Positions 33,235 through 45,081 are shown, counted from the first letter of the stretch. The stretch is DNA of 64,000 nucleotides from Prochlorococcus sp. scB241_528O2 (GCA_000634115.1 JFLJ01000137.1:1-64000); one strand, 5' to 3'. Notes: a model not told the origin generated them from the sequence alone. Program-made: numbers and translations.

Positions 33235-34413
33235 TCAAATAATAGAATTAATAATCTCTTTAGCAGCTCTTTTGACTACACCCTCTTCTCCTAATTCTTT
33301 TTTTAAAAAAGCATAACCTTTTTTAATTTTTATTTTTTCTGACTTACCGTCAATGATCCTACATGATTTATAGAAAATTTTCTTGTCGTCAAACTCTCCC
33401 TGTACAAATTCAGGGATTATGAACTTATTAACTAACAAATTCACTGGGGAAATAAATCTTACTTTAAAATTAAGGATATATTTTGCAATAAAAGCTGTCA
33501 CTCTACTCACTCTATAACCAACAATTTGTGGTATTCCATATAAAGCTAATTCCATATTGACTGTGCCAGATTTGCAAAGAGCAATTTTAGTAAGCGAATA
33601 AATATAAGGCTTTAATCTTGAATTATCTTTTTGAGAAATCACTTGTCCTAAAACTTGATATTTTTTGAAGGCCTTTTTGAATCTCTCATCAAAAATTTCC
33701 CTACAGGAGGGAATATAGACAACCAAATTTGGATATTTTTGTTGTAATTTTCTAGCCGCCTTCATAAAAGTAGGTAATATATATTTCAATTCTTGAGGTC
33801 TTGAAGCTGGCATTAAAAGTAGGATGTTTTGATTTGGCCTAAGGTTCAGAATAGTTCGGGCATCTTTCTTTAAAGGAAGTTTTTTTGTCAAATCAATCAT
33901 TGGATGCCCAACCCATAAAACATTTCCACCCATCTTTTTATAAAATTCTGCTTCTTTCTTGAAAATCGCAAAAATTTTATCTGAAAAATTTATTAAATTT
34001 GTCGAAGTATTATTCCCAACCCTCCAGGCCCACTCTTGAGGAGCAATATAGTAGAAAATTGGAATTTTAATCTTCGATCTTTTTAATTTAATTCCAATTT
34101 TTATATTAGGACCCATATAGTCAATCAAAATTAAGCAATCTGGAGGATATTTTTTTAGTAACTTGTATAATCTTTTTTGGATTCTTATTGTTGGGATAAT
34201 AAGAGGCAAAGCCTCCCAAATTCCAATTGCACTAATGGATGTAGTATCTTGAAGAATTTTCACACCTTCTCTTTTCATCCTTTCACCACCTAATCCACAG
34301 ATTTCTAAATCTATAGATTTATTTTTGGCTTCATCTAATAATGCTTTTGATAACAAACTTCCGTGCAAATCTCCAGATACTTCTCCAGTACTTATAAATA
34401 TCTTTTTATTCAT
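33235..34413 (-). CDS. lpxB: Lipid-A-disaccharide synthase
   Basis: STGEVSGDLHGSLL, YIAPQEWAWR, CKSGTVNMELAL. Confidence 0.96.
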   Translation of the reverse strand: MNKKIFISTGEVSGDLHGSLLSKALLDEAKNKSIDLEICGLGGERMKREGVKILQDTTSISAIGIWEALPLIIPTIRIQKRLYKLLKKYPPDCLILIDYMGPNIKIGIKLKRSKIKIPIFYYIAPQEWAWRVGNNTSTNLINFSDKIFAIFKKEAEFYKKMGGNVLWVGHPMIDLTKKLPLKKDARTILNLRPNQNILLLMPASRPQELKYILPTFMKAARKLQQKYPNLVVYIPSCREIFDERFKKAFKKYQVLGQVISQKDNSRLKPYIYSLTKIALCKSGTVNMELALYGIPQIVGYRVSRVTAFIAKYILNFKVRFISPVNLLVNKFIIPEFVQGEFDDKKIFYKSCRIIDGKSEKIKIKKGYAFLKKELGEEGVVKRAAKEIINSII

Positions 34414-35264
34414 AAATTCACAACAGGCATTGGTCCTCGTCTTTCTTTAGATATTGATTCTTTTAAAAAACTACATAATTTTGAAGATGAAAGATCTAAT
34501 TCTCCTTTCATTGCTTTTTCTAATGAATTTGAAATTGCATCATTAGATTTAAAGAGTAGATTCCAAGTACTTTGAAGTAATTTTAAATCAAAATCATTAT
34601 TTTCCATCAAGCCACTTCTTTTGATTCCAATCCTATTTAAACCTCTTAGTCTTCCTGGATGTCCTTCTGCTATACAAAAAGGTGGTACGTCTCTATCTAC
34701 CCTAGTCATTCCTCCGATCATTGCTAAAAATCCAATATGTACAAATTGATGTATCCCTAAACATCCACCAATAATAGCTTTATCTTCAACCATTACATGG
34801 CCTGCCACTTGAACACTATTTGATAAAACTATCCCATTCCCAAGTTCACAATTGTGGCCTATATGACTATAAGCCATTAACAAGTTATTATTACCAATAA
34901 TAGTTTTTTCTCCTTCATTAGTTGCCTTATTTATAGTTACACATTCTCTAAAAGTATTATTATCTCCAATAATCACCTCTGTAGGAGCTCCTTTATATTT
35001 TAGATCTTGGGGATCCTGGCCTATAAAAACATTTGGAAACACTTTATTGTTTCTACCAATGTTAGTCCGTCCGCTAATTACAGCATTAGGTCCTATTTCG
35101 GTCCCTTCCCCTATGGTTACATTAGGTCCGATAATTGCTCCTTGAGAAATAATAACTCCATCATGCAATTCCGCATTTGAGTCAACAAAAGCATTTGGGT
35201 GTACTTTTACGCCTTCAAAGGCTTCCCTTAATTCATTATTTTTATTATTCATATTACTAATCAA
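34410..35264 (-). CDS. lpxA: UDP-N-acetylglucosamine acyltransferase
   Basis: Left-handed beta-helix hexapeptide repeats; [22 protein letters not shown]. Confidence 0.96.
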   Translation of the reverse strand: MISNMNNKNNELREAFEGVKVHPNAFVDSNAELHDGVIISQGAIIGPNVTIGEGTEIGPNAVISGRTNIGRNNKVFPNVFIGQDPQDLKYKGAPTEVIIGDNNTFRECVTINKATNEGEKTIIGNNNLLMAYSHIGHNCELGNGIVLSNSVQVAGHVMVEDKAIIGGCLGIHQFVHIGFLAMIGGMTRVDRDVPPFCIAEGHPGRLRGLNRIGIKRSGLMENNDFDLKLLQSTWNLLFKSNDAISNSLEKAMKGELDLSSSKLCSFLKESISKERRGPMPVVNL

Positions 35265-35719
35265 TCAACCAACGAAAACATTAATTCTCCAGCACAAGCC
35301 AATTTCCCATCAACGTGTGCCTCTCCTTTTACCTTGCCAAATCGTTTTCTTTTAATACTCAACAATTCACAAGTAATTATCAATTGATCTCCTGGTACAA
35401 CAGGTTTTCTGAATTTAACATTATTTATTCCTGCGAAGACGAAAAGTCCTTTAGGGAGATCGGGCATTTGAGTTACTATTATTCCTCCAACTTGAGCCAT
35501 AGATTCTACAATCAGTACTCCAGGCATTAAGGGTCTGTCAGGAAAGTGTCCCTGAAATTGAGGCTCATTTATAGTTACATTTTTTACTGCGACTGCGCGC
35601 TTTCCAGGGGTATGCTCTATGACTTTATCCACAAGAGCAAAGGGATATCTGTGAGGTAATAAGCCTAGTATTTTCTCAGAGGAGAGTTGATTATTTTCAC
35701 TGGATAATTTCTTTTCCAA
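35261..35719 (-). CDS. fabZ: (3R)-hydroxyacyl-ACP dehydratase
   Basis: [32 protein letters not shown]. Confidence 0.97.
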   Translation of the reverse strand: MEKKLSSENNQLSSEKILGLLPHRYPFALVDKVIEHTPGKRAVAVKNVTINEPQFQGHFPDRPLMPGVLIVESMAQVGGIIVTQMPDLPKGLFVFAGINNVKFRKPVVPGDQLIITCELLSIKRKRFGKVKGEAHVDGKLACAGELMFSLVD

Positions 35720-35736
35720 AACAAATAAAGATAAAG

Positions 35737-36573
35737 TTAATTTTTTAGTGATGAGGCCAATAAAGCATTTAAAGAATGTGATCCTTTATAAACTAAAATT
35801 TGAGCCTTAGGTAACCCTACCAAAGCCAAGTCCCCAATTAAGTCCAAAATTTTATGTCTTATTGGTTCATTATCAAATCTTAATGGTGGATTTACCCATC
35901 CATCACCATCACAAACAAGGGCATTTTCCAAACTTCCACCCTTTATTAATCCAAGTTCATTTAATTCTTGAAATTGATCCTTAAAACCAAATGTTCTTGC
36001 TGGAGCAATCATTTCAACAAAACTTTTTGGATTCAAATCAATCACAAAAGTTTGATTTCCAATTGCTTTATAGGAAAAACTTATAGTTGATATAATTGTA
36101 ATTTTATCAGAGGGAGTTACTGCTATAACTGAGCTTTCTTTATTTAAAATTATTGATTTATTGATCTCTCGAAAAAAATTATCTGGTGTTGGGGCCTTTT
36201 TTATCCCCACTTCTTCAAATTCTCTAACCCACTGAATTGCCGATCCGTCTAAAAGTGGGATCTCCTTCCCATCAACCTCGATATGTATATAACTTAAACC
36301 ACACCCAGCCATTGAAGATAATAAATGTTCAATAGTGTATAAATTTCTTCCTCCTAATTTAACAGCAGTACAAAGCATAGTACTTCCTATTAGTTCTTGA
36401 GTTAGCTTAAAAATCTCGTTTGGTTTATCCCTAAAAGAAACATAATATCCTTCTTTTTCGTAAGAAGAAATTTTTACTCTAGTTGTTTCTCCACTATGAA
36501 GACCTATACCTTCTATGGAGATAACCCCAGCCAAGGTATAGCAATATTGATAATTAGTAGGCCAAGAAAACAC
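35737..36573 (-). CDS. lpxC: UDP-3-O-acyl-N-acetylglucosamine deacetylase
   Basis: [35 protein letters not shown]. Confidence 0.96.
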   Translation of the reverse strand: MFSWPTNYQYCYTLAGVISIEGIGLHSGETTRVKISSYEKEGYYVSFRDKPNEIFKLTQELIGSTMLCTAVKLGGRNLYTIEHLLSSMAGCGLSYIHIEVDGKEIPLLDGSAIQWVREFEEVGIKKAPTPDNFFREINKSIILNKESSVIAVTPSDKITIISTISFSYKAIGNQTFVIDLNPKSFVEMIAPARTFGFKDQFQELNELGLIKGGSLENALVCDGDGWVNPPLRFDNEPIRHKILDLIGDLALVGLPKAQILVYKGSHSLNALLASSLKN

Positions 36574-38706
36574 TTAAAACTTCCATCCAACTCCAAGTGT
36601 ATATCTCCAATCTCCACTTAGCTCCTTACTGGCAACATCTAATCTTAATGGACCAATTGGCGTTTTAATTCCAACTGACCCTCCAAGTGAATAGCCAGAA
36701 CCCGATTTATTCAATAATTTACCAGGTTTTCCTGGGACATTCTTTTGAGAGCCTAAATCACTTCCTGCGTCAGCGAATAAGGCTCCTGTTATCATTCTCC
36801 AAACAGGGAATCTATACTCTACTGTACCCTCAACAAAACTTTTACTCACAGCCAAGTCACAAGTTCCCCACCCTCTAACAGATGATGATCCTCCCATACA
36901 AAATGCTTCATAAGGGGGCAATTCCCCAAGAATAGTTCCAGCCATAAATTGAAACCCAATAGCTTGAGGACAATCTTCAGTAGTTTCATTACTAGATTTG
37001 CATCCTTTCGTTAAATTGATCAATTTTGTTGGTATAAAAAATGAATAGGAAGCCTTCATTCTATTGAAAGTTGGAGAGTTTTCACCCATTGATACAAACT
37101 GTTCAGTCCCAAGGGTTAATTTATTACCTGAAGTTGGGTTTACAGAATTATTCAAATTATTTCTAGATGTACTTGCAATAACACTTACCAATGTATTTTC
37201 TGCAGGGCATGAGCCATCGTCCGGAGAAAATCCAATACAGATAATATCGCTTATATTACCCGTTGTTGGGGTCTTATCACCATAAGGTTTTTTGTTCCCA
37301 TCACCATCAATCATATTTACTTTCTTAAAATTCATACCTGCGAGAACTCTCCATTTAGCGACCTTAAATGGATCCCCACCATTAAGAGGCCTTGAGAAAG
37401 AAAATCCACCCCCTGTTTTTTCTAGAACTATTGATGAAAATGCATCAGCAGTTGAAGTATTTTTATCATCTACGGCATAGATACGACCATTATCTTCACT
37501 TTTAAATTCTTGTGGATAATCTCTACTTAGAAAAACATTTGTTCTAAAAGAAGTTTTATATTTATCTCCTTTAATCCATGGATCAGATAAAGAAAAACTA
37601 TAGGTGTTTGAATATTCTCCAAAATTAAGGTTGAATTTTGAAGTCCAAGCTCTTCCTAATGCATTCGTTTCCTGCAAACCAATTGTGGCAAAGATACCTG
37701 CGCCATTACTATAACCAATGCCACCGGTTAATGAGCCTGTTCTTTGCTCGCTCAAATCTAGAAAAATTATTACTTGGCCAGGATTTAAATTATCAGAACC
37801 AAGAGATACCTTGACATCATCAAATAATGATGTGGCATAAAGTCGGCCAATATCAGCTTCTAAAATTTTTCTATTAAATATGGTTCCAGGTTTTGTTTTT
37901 AACTGTCTTTTTATGACCCAGTCTTTTGTTTTCCCTTTTCTAGGTTTCCCATCGATAATAGATTCACCATCAGATCCCAAGAATCTTAACTCTACATCAG
38001 AAATTATGCCTTCAGAAACATTAAGTGTTACTATCCCGTTTTCAGAAATTCTATCTGGGCCATTAATTCTAGCTAAAGAATAACCTTCACTTTCATAATA
38101 CTTTTTTAGTGTTTCTATCTTATTTTGCAATTCATTTAAGTTAAGAGTTGTACCATAAAAATTTTTAAAAATATCATCTACGTATGCATCAGAGACTAAA
38201 GCGTTTGTAGGTTTAAGCTCAACTTTCTTCAAAATAGGATTAGGCACTACATTTACAATTAGCCTCACTCCTAATGGCCCATCTTGAGGATTTATTTTAA
38301 CTCCTGAGAACCAACCACTAGCATAAATTGCTTTTAGGTCTTTATTTAAAATTCGATTATCAACAACACTACCTGGCTTTATACTCATAGAATCATATGC
38401 AGCCAATTCAAGTTTTCTTCCATCAGGATGATTTTCCCAACCTTGGATAATTATTTCTGAAATAAGTACAGTTTCTGGATTCATATTGTTTTCATTTTCT
38501 GCGATCAAGAAATCTTTTTCTTTTTTAATATCAAACCCTTGAATTAAACCATCGTTAATGTTTTTTATTTCTGAAGTTGTTTTTGATTGCTCAATATCAT
38601 TTAACAAATACTGAGCCGCTAGTTCTGAATTATTTGATATTAAAATCAATGGAGAAAAAGCAATATTTGTGAAAACGTTTCTAAATTTTAAAAAATGTTT
38701 TTGCAT
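36574..38706 (-). CDS. bamA: Omp85/BamA-family outer membrane assembly protein
   Basis: POTRA repeats then beta-barrel; GGSSSVRGWGTCDL, C-terminal phenylalanine. Confidence 0.93.
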   Translation of the reverse strand: MQKHFLKFRNVFTNIAFSPLILISNNSELAAQYLLNDIEQSKTTSEIKNINDGLIQGFDIKKEKDFLIAENENNMNPETVLISEIIIQGWENHPDGRKLELAAYDSMSIKPGSVVDNRILNKDLKAIYASGWFSGVKINPQDGPLGVRLIVNVVPNPILKKVELKPTNALVSDAYVDDIFKNFYGTTLNLNELQNKIETLKKYYESEGYSLARINGPDRISENGIVTLNVSEGIISDVELRFLGSDGESIIDGKPRKGKTKDWVIKRQLKTKPGTIFNRKILEADIGRLYATSLFDDVKVSLGSDNLNPGQVIIFLDLSEQRTGSLTGGIGYSNGAGIFATIGLQETNALGRAWTSKFNLNFGEYSNTYSFSLSDPWIKGDKYKTSFRTNVFLSRDYPQEFKSEDNGRIYAVDDKNTSTADAFSSIVLEKTGGGFSFSRPLNGGDPFKVAKWRVLAGMNFKKVNMIDGDGNKKPYGDKTPTTGNISDIICIGFSPDDGSCPAENTLVSVIASTSRNNLNNSVNPTSGNKLTLGTEQFVSMGENSPTFNRMKASYSFFIPTKLINLTKGCKSSNETTEDCPQAIGFQFMAGTILGELPPYEAFCMGGSSSVRGWGTCDLAVSKSFVEGTVEYRFPVWRMITGALFADAGSDLGSQKNVPGKPGKLLNKSGSGYSLGGSVGIKTPIGPLRLDVASKELSGDWRYTLGVGWKF

Positions 38707-38750
38707 AGTATTTTTAATTATCGAAATAAATCATTTTTCATTGAATGGAG

Positions 38751-39479
38751 TTAAGTGAGTTTGTTTATTCTTCGGTTAATTTCGCTGTAAGCTTCAATTA
38801 GACCACCTAAATCATTTCTAAATATGTCTTTATCTAGGCTTACAATTGTATCATTTTTCTGATTTAGATCCCATAATCTACAATTATCGGGACTTATTTC
38901 ATCCCCAAGAAGTATATCATTTTTAAAATCATAGCCAAACTCCAACTTAAAATCTACAAGTTGAAGCTGAATATTTTTAAAAAAACTTTTCATGATTCCA
39001 TTAATTTTTATAGTTAAATTTATTATTAAATCTAAATCCTTAGAGCTTAGTATATTCATTAGTTCGATTCTATCTTTAGTAAGAAGGGGATCATTAAGTT
39101 CATCATTTTTAAGATAAATATCAATTAATGGTTTTACCAAGACAGTGCCGGGTTTAATAGTCGTTTGTTTACACAAAGAACCATAAGCAGTATTTCTTAA
39201 AACAATTTCTAAGGGAATTACTTTTATTTTCTTTGCAATCATTGTATTTTCATTTTTCAATTCAATAAAATGAGTTGGAATATTATTCTTTATAAGCAGT
39301 TCAAAAATTCTTGCACTTATTAGGCAATTAAGTTTTCCCTTCCCCTCAAATCTAGCTTTTTTTAAGGCATTAAAAGCTGTAGCATCATCTTTAAATTCAA
39401 TTATTACTTTATCTGAATCATTATGAGAAAAAACTTTTTTTGCTTTACCTTCATAAATCAACTCATATTTATTATTCAT
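38751..39479 (-). CDS. purC: Phosphoribosylaminoimidazole-succinocarboxamide synthase
   Basis: YEGKAKKVF, DFKLEFG, DEISPDNCRLWD. Confidence 0.97.
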   Translation of the reverse strand: MNNKYELIYEGKAKKVFSHNDSDKVIIEFKDDATAFNALKKARFEGKGKLNCLISARIFELLIKNNIPTHFIELKNENTMIAKKIKVIPLEIVLRNTAYGSLCKQTTIKPGTVLVKPLIDIYLKNDELNDPLLTKDRIELMNILSSKDLDLIINLTIKINGIMKSFFKNIQLQLVDFKLEFGYDFKNDILLGDEISPDNCRLWDLNQKNDTIVSLDKDIFRNDLGGLIEAYSEINRRINKLT

Positions 39480-39618
39480 TAATCTAAAAACCTCAATTGA
39501 TTACTAAAAGTACGATTTATAACTAACATATTTATTAGAGATCAACTTTTCAAAATAGTTTATTTCATTTTACCTGATTATTCATCGAAACCTCATAACC
39601 TTCAGAAAACCAAATTTT

Positions 39619-40950
39619 ATGAGTATTAATTCAACAAGTTCTAAGAACTTAAATAGTTTAGAAAATATTTTAATAATTGGGAATGGCGGGAGAGAAAATT
39701 CTTTAGCTTGGGCTATTCAAAAAAATGAATTAGTTAAAAAAGTATATTTAATCCCTGGCAATGCTGGATCAGAAAGGATAAATAAGTGTAAAAGAATAAA
39801 AATTGACATAAACAATAAAAATGAATTAGTAGAAAAGCTTAATTTTTTCAATATAAATCTAGTTGTAATAGGACCTGAAATACCTTTAGCAAATGGATTA
39901 GCTGATTTCCTTCGCGAAAAAGACTTCAAAGTATTTGGACCAGGCAAAGATGGAGCAAAATTGGAATATAGCAAATCTTGGGCAAAGGAATTTATGCAAA
40001 ACGCAAAAATTCCAACTGCAAACTTTTGGAAAGTCAATTCTTTAGAAGAAGCAAAAAAAATCATCCAATCATCATCTTTCCCACTGGTTGTAAAAGCGGA
40101 TGGTCTAGCTTCAGGAAAAGGTGTTTTTATTCCTGACTCAAAAGATGAATGTTTAAGTGCAGCAGAATCAATCTTCAATGGAAAGTTTGGCCAAGCTGGT
40201 AATGTGGTGGTTCTAGAAGAAAAAATTCAAGGGCCAGAAGTTTCAGTTTTTGCTCTATGTGATGGAGAGAAATATGTATTACTTCCAACCGCACAAGATC
40301 ACAAACGTCTCAAGGAGAATGATAAAGGTCCAAATACTGGAGGTATGGGAGCTTATTCTCCTGCCCCACTTTTAACAGAAGATTACCTTGATAAAATCAT
40401 CAAAGAGATCATTAAACCTACAATAGTTGAACTAAATAAAAAAAATATTGACTATAAAGGCGTAATTTATTTTGGATTAATGATCACAGAATCTGGGCCC
40501 AAAGTTATAGAATATAATTGTAGATTTGGTGATCCAGAATGCCAAACGATAATGCCTTTGATGGATAAAAATTTTGTATTTCTTTTAGAAAAATGCTCAA
40601 TGGGGAATTTAACTGGCGATGAAAAAATTGATACTTTTGATAAAGTAAGTGGTTGTGTAATAGCAACCTCAAAGGGTTACCCTCAAGAGTATAAAACTGG
40701 CTTTCCAATAAAAATAGGAAAGGTTGACTCAGATGCTTGTCAAATTTTCGATTCTGGTACTTCTCTAAGTAAAAATGGGGAGTTATTAACTGATGGAGGA
40801 AGAGTTTTAAGTATTGTCTGTCAAGATAAAGATTTCGATATGGTTTTTGAAAAAGCATATAAAAATTTAAAAGAAATCAATTTTGATGGTATTTACTATA
40901 GAAGTGATATTGGTCATCAAGTTAGAAAAAACTTTATAAAAGAGAATTAA
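39619..40950 (+). CDS. purD: Phosphoribosylamine--glycine ligase
   Basis: IIGNGGRENSLAW, ADGLASGKGV, RFGDPECQ. Confidence 0.97.
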   Translation: MSINSTSSKNLNSLENILIIGNGGRENSLAWAIQKNELVKKVYLIPGNAGSERINKCKRIKIDINNKNELVEKLNFFNINLVVIGPEIPLANGLADFLREKDFKVFGPGKDGAKLEYSKSWAKEFMQNAKIPTANFWKVNSLEEAKKIIQSSSFPLVVKADGLASGKGVFIPDSKDECLSAAESIFNGKFGQAGNVVVLEEKIQGPEVSVFALCDGEKYVLLPTAQDHKRLKENDKGPNTGGMGAYSPAPLLTEDYLDKIIKEIIKPTIVELNKKNIDYKGVIYFGLMITESGPKVIEYNCRFGDPECQTIMPLMDKNFVFLLEKCSMGNLTGDEKIDTFDKVSGCVIATSKGYPQEYKTGFPIKIGKVDSDACQIFDSGTSLSKNGELLTDGGRVLSIVCQDKDFDMVFEKAYKNLKEINFDGIYYRSDIGHQVRKNFIKEN

Positions 40951-40954
40951 GTTT

Positions 40955-43012
40955 ATGGTAGATAACAATAATCAAGAAAGTAAAGAATATAACAACGTCG
41001 ATAATGAAGATATTAATAACTACTATTGGATTAACAGACTTCTTGCTTGGTGGAGTGGATTTAGCTTAAGAACAAAATTATTAGCAATAGCAACTCTCGT
41101 TGTAAGTCTCCTAATGACAGGAATAACATTTTTTGCATTAAATAGTATTCAAAGAGATGCAGGAATGAATGACACAAGATATGCTCGAGATCTTGGATTA
41201 TTGCTATCGGGGAATGTCACAGAATTAGTTGCTAATAATCAAAAAAAAGAAATTTCAAATGTAGCTGAAAAGTTTTGGAGATCAAGTCGAAATTTACGGT
41301 ATATTTTTTTTACTGATGCTGAAGATATAGTTCAACTTGGAATACCCATTAGTGCCACTCCTACAAGTTCAGATAGTCAACTTCAGCTAACTAGAAGATT
41401 AAAACTACCATCAGAATTAAAGAAAAGGCCCCAATTCCCACTAGTCAGGCAGCATGTTACACCTCAGGGGCAAGTAACAGATGTATTTGTCCCAATGCTT
41501 TGGAAAGGCAAGTATCTTGGGACTTTAGCATTAGGAGTTACACCTAATAAAAAAGCCTTAGCCAGTGCCGCTTTAACAAGAGAAGTTACAATTGCAGTTT
41601 TTATCTCGATTTGGGTTTTAGTAATACTTGGAGCTGTATTCAATGCACTTACAATTACTAGACCTGTAAGGGAGCTAGTAAGAGGTGTTAGAGAAATTTC
41701 AAAAGGAAACTTTAAATCCAGAATTTCTTTACCTATGACAGGAGATCTAGGAGAACTTTTAAATGGATTTAACAGAATGGCCACTCAGTTAGAAAATTAT
41801 GACGAAGCTAACATTGAAGAACTTAAAGCCGCTCAAATAAAGCAGCAATCACTAATAGCTACCATGGCTGACGGTGCAATATTATTAGATTCTCAAGGAA
41901 AGATTGTACTTACTAATCCAACAGCAAAAAGATTATTCCGTTGGGAAGGAAGATTCTTAGAAGGAAAATATTTTTTAAATGAGATTCCCGAAATTTTATC
42001 CAATGACTTACATACAAATATAGAATCTCTCCTTAACAGAGAAAAAGAGAAAGATGATTTAAGGTTTAGTTTAGGAGAAACGGCTAGAACTTTAAGGATT
42101 GTCTTTCAATCAGTATTTGATACAAACAAAGTTGAATTAAAAGGAATTGCAGTCACAATTCAAGATCTGACAAGAGAGGTAGAACTCAATGCTGCACAAA
42201 ACAGATTTATTAGTAACGTTTCGCATGAATTAAGGACACCACTTTTTAACATTAAAAGTTACGTAGAAACCTTATATGATTTAAAAGATCAGCTCTCTAA
42301 TGAAGAACAACTCGAATTTCTCGGCATAGCAAATTCAGAGACTGATAGGCTGACACGACTTGTAAATGATGTACTAGATTTATCAAGATTGGAGTCAGGG
42401 AAAATAATTCAACTAGAGGAAATGGATATAAAACAAGCAATTGAACAGACTCTCAGAAATTACAAACTTAATGCTATAGAAAAAAATGTGGCATTAGCAC
42501 ATGAAATAGAGGAAACTATACCTTCAATTCTTGGAAATTTCGATTTACTTTTACAAGTTTTTGATAATTTGCTGGGTAATGGATTGAAATTTAGTCCCAA
42601 AAACAGCAGCCTGATGATAAGAGCTTATACATGGCCAGATTCCTGTCCTGCCTTACCCCCAAGTAATAGTTATGATGGAGCTCCTCAATGTGAGTTAGTT
42701 TCACCATTACCGAAAGTTAGAATTGAGATTGCTGATACAGGTTCAGGAATATCTCAAACAGATCAAGAAAAGATATTTGACCGTTTTTATAGAGTAGAGA
42801 ATGCCGTGCACACTGAACAAGGGACCGGTTTAGGTTTATCTATAGTGCGAGGGATAATTGAAAAACATGGTGGAGAAATTCGTATGGCTAGTGAATTGGG
42901 AGTTGGAACAACGTTTTGGTTTGATTTAGCCTTGGCACAATCTGACAAAGATGAATTATTGACTCAAACAATTAATAATACAGATACTTTTTCAAGCTCT
43001 GAAATTAGCTAA
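40955..43012 (+). CDS. nblS: Membrane sensor histidine kinase NblS/DspA (Hik33)
   Basis: TM-sensor-TM, HAMP, PAS, HisKA FISNVSHELRTPLFNIKSY, HATPase; located between purD and kaiC. Confidence 0.93.
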   Translation: MVDNNNQESKEYNNVDNEDINNYYWINRLLAWWSGFSLRTKLLAIATLVVSLLMTGITFFALNSIQRDAGMNDTRYARDLGLLLSGNVTELVANNQKKEISNVAEKFWRSSRNLRYIFFTDAEDIVQLGIPISATPTSSDSQLQLTRRLKLPSELKKRPQFPLVRQHVTPQGQVTDVFVPMLWKGKYLGTLALGVTPNKKALASAALTREVTIAVFISIWVLVILGAVFNALTITRPVRELVRGVREISKGNFKSRISLPMTGDLGELLNGFNRMATQLENYDEANIEELKAAQIKQQSLIATMADGAILLDSQGKIVLTNPTAKRLFRWEGRFLEGKYFLNEIPEILSNDLHTNIESLLNREKEKDDLRFSLGETARTLRIVFQSVFDTNKVELKGIAVTIQDLTREVELNAAQNRFISNVSHELRTPLFNIKSYVETLYDLKDQLSNEEQLEFLGIANSETDRLTRLVNDVLDLSRLESGKIIQLEEMDIKQAIEQTLRNYKLNAIEKNVALAHEIEETIPSILGNFDLLLQVFDNLLGNGLKFSPKNSSLMIRAYTWPDSCPALPPSNSYDGAPQCELVSPLPKVRIEIADTGSGISQTDQEKIFDRFYRVENAVHTEQGTGLGLSIVRGIIEKHGGEIRMASELGVGTTFWFDLALAQSDKDELLTQTINNTDTFSSSEIS

Positions 43013-43017
43013 ATTAT

Positions 43018-44547
43018 CTAATTATTATCTACCCCTTTAAAGATATTTTGAACATTTTGATCAGGAACAACTCTATGAGGGGCTCCACTAAATATTTGTT
43101 CAAAGTTAGAAAAAGAATCTTTTATTTCGGGACCTTTATTAGTGATAACAAATTCTCTTATTCGTTTATCATGCCATGATCCTCGCATTTTAAAGACATT
43201 TAAAGCTCTAGCCATCTCTCCTTTTATCTCAACATATTGAAGTAATAAAATAGTATCTGTAATAGTTGAGATGTGAGAGTCAGTAATAGAGTGACTTCCC
43301 ATAAATTCTTCTGCTGTATTTGTAAAAAAGCCCGCTATCTCTTCTTGTTTTGTATAACCGGTAACTGCAATTACAAACTGTCTAAATGCATTCAAGCTTA
43401 CACCTCTGGCTAATGCCGAGAGAGAATCTATCGCCATTCTCTTAGGTTTAAATTGATTAATTTGCGTTTTTATTATTTGTAAGTGATCTTCCAAGCCAGT
43501 TGATTCTGGATATGCACAAATAATTTTTAATAACCCATCACTTTCCATCTTTTCAAAGTCTATTCCCCAACTAGTGGCATTCCTAAGTAATTGCGCCCTA
43601 GATTCTTCGTATGCGAAAAGTATTGCTCTTTCACTATTGTTATAAGCATCTTCTACGAATTTAGATACAAGCATTGTCTTACCTGTACCAGTAGCACCCG
43701 TAGCAAGGATAATGGAATCTTGAAAATAACCTCCGCCACACATATCATCAAGATCCTTAACTCCAGAACTAATCCTAATATTCGAGGATCTTTGCGTAAG
43801 TCTCATTGCCCCGAGAGCGAACACACTTATACCATCTATACCCATAGTGAATGGGTATTCCCCTTTCATATGTACAGTACCTCTTAACTTCAAAACTTCT
43901 AAGGTTCTTCTTCTCTTCTCTGACTCTAAAACATTTCTTAATAAGACAACATTATCAGAAACAAATTCTTCTACTCCATATCTAGCAATAGGTCCGTAGT
44001 CATCAACCCTTTCTGTGGTCATAACTGTGGTTACTCCTATTTCTTTTAATCTTGCTATTAGTCTGAATATTTCTCTTCTAACAACGTAAAGAGCATCATA
44101 TTGTTGAAAAACAGCAGTTATTGAATCTATTGCAACTCTTTTAGCTTTATATTTTCTTATCGCGTAACTAATTCTTTCAATAAGACCAGACAAGTCAAAA
44201 TTACCAGCGACATCTTGACCGTCAGGATCCGGAGACGCATCTAATATAAATAACTTATTTTGATCAATTAATTCTTGTAAATCCCATCCGAAGCTAGAAG
44301 CATTTCTTATTATGTCTAAAGGTGACTCTTCAAATGTAACGAAGATACCAGGCTCATCAAAATTGCAAACTCCATGATGTAAGTATTGAATCGAAAAAAC
44401 AGTTTTACCAGTCCCTGAAGTACCACTAACGAGCGTACTTCGAGATACAGGCAAACCACCTCTACAAACATCATCAAACCCTTCTATACCTGTTGGCAAC
44501 TTTTGTACTTGCATTTTATTTGATTTGCTAAATTTCTTATCTTTCAT
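43018..44547 (-). CDS. kaiC: Circadian clock ATPase/kinase KaiC
   Basis: Duplicated RecA-like domains with GTSGTGKT and GATGTGKT P-loops, TFEES/AYEES, SHISTITDT phosphosite region. Confidence 0.98.
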   Translation of the reverse strand: MKDKKFSKSNKMQVQKLPTGIEGFDDVCRGGLPVSRSTLVSGTSGTGKTVFSIQYLHHGVCNFDEPGIFVTFEESPLDIIRNASSFGWDLQELIDQNKLFILDASPDPDGQDVAGNFDLSGLIERISYAIRKYKAKRVAIDSITAVFQQYDALYVVRREIFRLIARLKEIGVTTVMTTERVDDYGPIARYGVEEFVSDNVVLLRNVLESEKRRRTLEVLKLRGTVHMKGEYPFTMGIDGISVFALGAMRLTQRSSNIRISSGVKDLDDMCGGGYFQDSIILATGATGTGKTMLVSKFVEDAYNNSERAILFAYEESRAQLLRNATSWGIDFEKMESDGLLKIICAYPESTGLEDHLQIIKTQINQFKPKRMAIDSLSALARGVSLNAFRQFVIAVTGYTKQEEIAGFFTNTAEEFMGSHSITDSHISTITDTILLLQYVEIKGEMARALNVFKMRGSWHDKRIREFVITNKGPEIKDSFSNFEQIFSGAPHRVVPDQNVQNIFKGVDNN

Positions 44548-44619
44548 AGTTTTGTAATAAAGAAACTTAAACTAAAAATAAAAATGAAACTTACTTTTAG
44601 AATAAAAGTTTTCTAGGTA

Positions 44620-44937
44620 TTATTTATCTCCACTATATTCAGTTTCTGTTAATTCATCAAAAAGTAGATCTAAACCGATTAAAACTTTTTCTCTATCTGA
44701 GAGGTCACCAATTATTCTTCTTACTGGCGGAGGTAAAATTTTAGCTAAAGTTGGTGTAGCCAAAATCTTATCTTCCTCAGCAAGTTGTGGTTGCTTTAGT
44801 ACATCAATAACCTTTAGGGCATAAACTCCTTTGAATTCATTTTCTAAAATTTCTCTTAAAGTATTCAAAGCTCGCATTGAATTAGGAGTATTTCCTGCAA
44901 CATATAGTTTTAGAATATATGTTTTTCTTGCTGCCAT
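44620..44937 (-). CDS. kaiB: Circadian clock protein KaiB
   Basis: [24 protein letters not shown]; upstream of kaiC. Confidence 0.98.
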   Translation of the reverse strand: MAARKTYILKLYVAGNTPNSMRALNTLREILENEFKGVYALKVIDVLKQPQLAEEDKILATPTLAKILPPPVRRIIGDLSDREKVLIGLDLLFDELTETEYSGDK

Positions 44938-45081
44938 TGTTTTGGTTCCTCAAATTGATATAAAAGATTTAAAACAACCCTTGACTTATTACACTACAAA
45001 ATAAGAAAATAGACAAACTATAATGATTGTTAATTTGGCTTAATCAAATTCTAAATTTGAGCCTAATAGCGTCTTTAAAAT

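Noticed and set aside
39717-40178. 153-aa minus-strand ORF antisense to purD
   Set aside because: Shadow ORF opposite conserved PurD motifs.
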